64,000 bases of DNA from Adineta ricciae (taxonomy: Eukaryota > Rotifera > Eurotatoria > Adinetida > Adinetidae). Below the pieces are notes generated by a model, which made no database searches, was not told the DNA's origin, and was given only the letters and a program-made list of their open reading frames with translations. The DNA is taken from NCBI GenBank assembly GCA_905250025.1, contig CAJNOJ010000322.1, positions 44,394 through 108,393 on the forward strand, read 5' to 3'. Made by a program: the position numbers and the translations under genes. Shown here piece by piece: positions 60,884-64,000 of this stretch (its first letter is position 1; the number at the start of each line of letters is the position of its first letter).

Positions 60884-62276
60884 ATGCCTTCTCAGTTTAA
60901 TATCGACGATTTCGAAAGACTGAGTAAAGTAGGGGAAGGTATGCATTAATTTTTTCTTTACCTATCACTCCCAATGTACTTTTTCTCATTGAATACTCAG
61001 GTACATACGGTATTGTGTATAAAGTTTGTCATCGACCAACATCACAGATATATGCTTTGAAAAAGATTCGATTGGAAGGCGAAGATGATGGGGTGCCGGC
61101 AACAGCTATTCGGGAAATATCAATTTTGAAAGAACTTCGACATCAAAATATTGTGCAGTAAGAGTGAATAGTAGGAAGTTTATGTGTTCATTTTTCGAAA
61201 TAGACTTCGTGATGTGATTCTGACTGATGCTCGACTGTATTTAATATTCGAATATTTAGCAATGGATTTGAAGAAATATTTAGACTGCTTAGGTGAAAAT
61301 GAAGACATGGATGTTCTTTTAATTCGAGTAAGATCAGAGATCAGGTTTGCCTTGTAATTCACGTTAATATTTAGAGCTATATGTATCAAATAATCGATGC
61401 ATTACTTTTTTGTCATTGCCGACGAATAATTCATCGTGATTTGAAGTAAAACGAAACTATTTGAACGATTTTTCGCAATTCATACGAATTTCTTTGATAC
61501 TTAGACCACAAAATTTGCTTGTGGATACCAAAGGTATTATTAAACTTGCTGATTTTGGCTTAGCACGAGCATTTAGTGTTCCATTGAGAATTTATACACA
61601 TGAAGTGAGCTGAGGATAAACATTCGATTTTTGTTTGAAATCAATTGATTCTATTCAGGTTGTGACATTGTGGTATCGTGCGCCTGAAGTATTGCTCGGT
61701 GCGTCGCGTTATTCATGTCCAGGTATGCAGAAAAGATGATTATTCTTTTTGTAGTTTTCATTTCAATAGTTGATGTTTGGTCTGTTGGTTGTATTTTTGC
61801 TGAAATGTATACAAAACGTCCATTGTTTCAAGGTGACTCGGAAATCGATCAACTCTTTCGCATTTTTCGGTACAGATTTGAAGTTTTGATTCGTATCGTG
61901 AACTTCATCAGTTATTTTACGTAGGACACTCGGTACACCAACAGACGAAACATGGCCTGGTGTTGTATCGTTACCAGAATTTAAATCATCATTTCCACGA
62001 TGGAAACAAAGTAGCGATCTGTCATCCTTACTTAATGATCGTATGCGTGATGACGCACTTGATTTACTTCTTGTTCGTTGACCGAAATATTTAATTATTT
62101 TCTCTTGTAAAATGTCGCTTCATATTTGATTCTAGAAAATGCTTGTCTACGATCCAGTGCGACGTATATCAGCTAAACAATGCCTTAATCATTCTTATTT
62201 CAAACAATTTGATCCACAAAATCTACCTGTACCGGCACCCGTTGTTGTACCTGTTGTGAAAGAGAGTGCCAAGTGA
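60884..62276 (+). CDS. Cyclin-dependent kinase, CDK1/2 type with PATAIRE helix
   Basis: Spliced over about eight exons. [22 protein letters not shown] carries the Gly-rich loop with the inhibitory Thr/Tyr pair. ALKKI holds the catalytic Lys. The cyclin-binding helix reads [16 protein letters not shown] (PATAIRE instead of PSTAIRE). Also present: [20 protein letters not shown], the activating Thr in [37 protein letters not shown], and a C-terminal tail ending PVVKESAK. The length (about 310 aa) and all kinase residues fit an active cell-cycle CDK. The Ser-to-Ala change in the cyclin-contact helix is unusual. A GTxGxV loop joins correctly across the first intron. Confidence 0.92.
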
Positions 62277-63782
62277 TATTGAATGTCGATATGTGTGCGT
62301 GTCTTATTTGTTCATTGTTATGTCAGATATTTTTTTTGTTCATTTTCCTAACTGATATGTGTTCTTAAATATCTCTTCAAATCTTCCTCTATCCTATATT
62401 CACAAATACTTCGTATATATGACTGTTGACTTATCTGTTCAATACTTTCTTTCTTTATTGCTAAATCAATCACACATATACCTTTTTTTACATACGATGT
62501 GCTGATTGCATTATTCGTTCTTCATTTTCTTTTTTTTGTCACGCGTACGTATGACGTGAAAATAATGAACCTGTACAAATAATGATAACATTAAAATACT
62601 TTCACAGAAGAAATACATACGCATATTATGATTATTAATATTTCATCGTTTCTTTTTTTTCTCAACTTGTTAATGAAATATGAATGGCAAATATATTTCT
62701 CAATGTTTTTCTTTTCTACCTAATTCGAGACTAGACGCAACGAAAGCACATACTTTCGGATCTGCATAATACAAAATACAACAAAAGGAAAAGAAGTAGC
62801 ATGAAGATAGGAGAAGATTCATATGCGATCATCATTGGTGTGAAGTTATAAATCGATTACTTAAGCCAGCGTGTAAGTTTTGTTTTTATTATTGACCATG
62901 CTAAGAATCTAAAGAAATGTTAGTAGACCATGCGAGGCACATCGTATTGTTTCACCAGTCCTCATCTTATCCAATCTCAACCGCTTTGTAGTTGAGACTG
63001 ACCATCAGCATGAAACTATCAGACAGAAGATGACCATACCAAGATAGCTTGAAAGTTAGTCTGCAGGTGATGAGGGTGTGAAGAATAAGATGCAGCCTCA
63101 GAACTCGGACAATAAATCATTTAAATACTAGAGTGTACTAACATTCGTGATGAAAGCTTCACGCCAATATTTCTGCTATGATCATTTGTTAATATGAACT
63201 ATTTTCTATTTCCCTGTACAATTACAACAGTCATGCCAATTGTTCACATATCGATAGCGAATGTGTTGCATTGCTAATCCTGATTTACAAATTATATCAT
63301 GATCTTGTTGTCCAACTTTAGTTACCAAGACTTTCTCGTGACTTTTTCAGACTTCTCAGCGCGCTTATCATATAACACACTCATTTCACCGATATATTCA
63401 CTTGTTTCGTTCATCTATCACTACAATCCTCATTTGATGTAAAACTTCTGTCTAACTTTATATCTAGCAATAATTTCGTAGAACAACGACAATTGATTGG
63501 ACAATAATGACTAGCTGACTGCAATATTTCATATATAAGATCATCTGTACATTCATGTAATTATCTACTCAGTAAGCATTTCTAGATGATCACTGCTACA
63601 TGGAACGTTCCTTGATTTTAACGTGACGAAAATTGTCCATTCAAACTGAACACAGAAACGGAATCGGTCGGATGTCAGATACCGGTTTTCTCATGAATGG
63701 CAATTCAGATTAAAACCAATAATTTACAATTTGAACAATATCTTAGCGGAAAATTTGACTAGAAACGAACGCTTCACATCGA
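62277..63782. other. Intergenic region between CDK and PPR copy D
   Basis: Convergent 3' flanks of the CDK (plus) and PPR copy D (minus). T-rich after the CDK stop, otherwise nothing recognised. Confidence 0.5.
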
Positions 63783-64000
63783 TCAGAAATAATCATTGCA
63801 TGAACAGTGACCATCCGGATCAAAATGATGAATTCGGTTTGCATCACGAACCACTATGTGACACCGTCGGATGGCAGCAATCAGTTTCGTGGCCTGATCT
63901 ACAAGCAAACAAGGTCACGAAAATACAATGATAAGTAAAGTATCACTCACGACAGTCACCACACACACGCAAGTTCTTCGTTATTTGAATGAATGTTGTG
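63783..64000 (-). CDS. PPR-DYW protein copy D, C-terminal end only (cut by right edge)
   Basis: Inverted relative to copies A-C. The terminal exon (63783-63898) encodes the end of the DYW domain (QATKLIAA…IHHF…GHCSCNDYF-stop). A 52-bp intron lies at 63899-63950. The preceding exon is cut at the window edge (TTFIQITKNLRVCGDC). The sequence around the stop matches copy B more closely than A or C. Whether the whole gene is intact cannot be seen. Confidence 0.9.

Noticed and set aside
1..64000. tRNA, rRNA, CRISPR or telomeric repeat arrays
   Set aside because: None recognised by eye on either strand; a dedicated covariance-model scan was not possible.

Overview
The window looks like nuclear DNA of a small invertebrate, most likely a bdelloid rotifer. 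The sequence is AT-rich. Nearly every gene is cut by very short GT-AG introns (about 50-65 bp). Ordinary animal genes (TONSL, cereblon, SGT1, UQCC5, a FET RNA-binding protein, a CDK) sit beside genes that are foreign-looking for an animal: plant-like PLS/DYW pentatricopeptide-repeat proteins and a two-hevein-domain GH19 chitinase. The taxon is an inference from this combination; no rRNA or mitochondrial marker is present.

Left part (1-24.2 kb) is gene-dense. A minus-strand run goes from an unrecognised Cys/His protein through TONSL and a membrane SDR to a gene cut by the left edge, with gaps of only 37-106 bp and a splice-acceptor-like sequence just before each start codon. Then come a Ser/Gly- and Pro-rich protein, a 3 kb empty stretch, a membrane dynamin-like GTPase, a FUS/TAF15-type protein, and a second tight minus-strand run (UQCC5, a small one-TM protein, cereblon). 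Two plus-strand genes follow: a coiled-coil protein and SGT1.

Middle (24.2-46 kb) is gene-poor and holds three long, apparently intact plus-strand PPR-DYW genes (A 26.1-29.8 kb, B 31.6-35.6 kb, C 42.7-46.0 kb) and a GH19 chitinase between B and C. A fourth, inverted PPR-DYW copy (D) enters from the right edge. In A, B and C the P-L-S repeat triplet is carried on an exon of exactly 297 nt with phase-1 introns on both sides, present 4, 5 and 3 times. The genes appear to have diversified by gain and loss of whole exons. The C-terminal DYW-type deaminase domain keeps its HSE and CxxC zinc/catalytic motifs but ends in DYF.

Right part (46-64 kb) has a long empty stretch with a roughly 670 bp element bounded by inverted repeats. 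Next is a leucine-rich-repeat array in which an 84-nt exon plus a 57-nt in-frame intron repeats every 141 bp, 13 times, downstream of an F-box exon. After that come a small unrecognised gene, a clearly broken NOA1 (mitochondrial cpGTPase) pseudogene, an intact PATAIRE-type cyclin-dependent kinase, and PPR copy D.

The PPR-DYW proteins have basic, mitochondrial-presequence-like N termini. The most interesting hypothesis is a lineage-expanded, exon-modular set of organelle RNA-binding/C-to-U editing factors in an animal.
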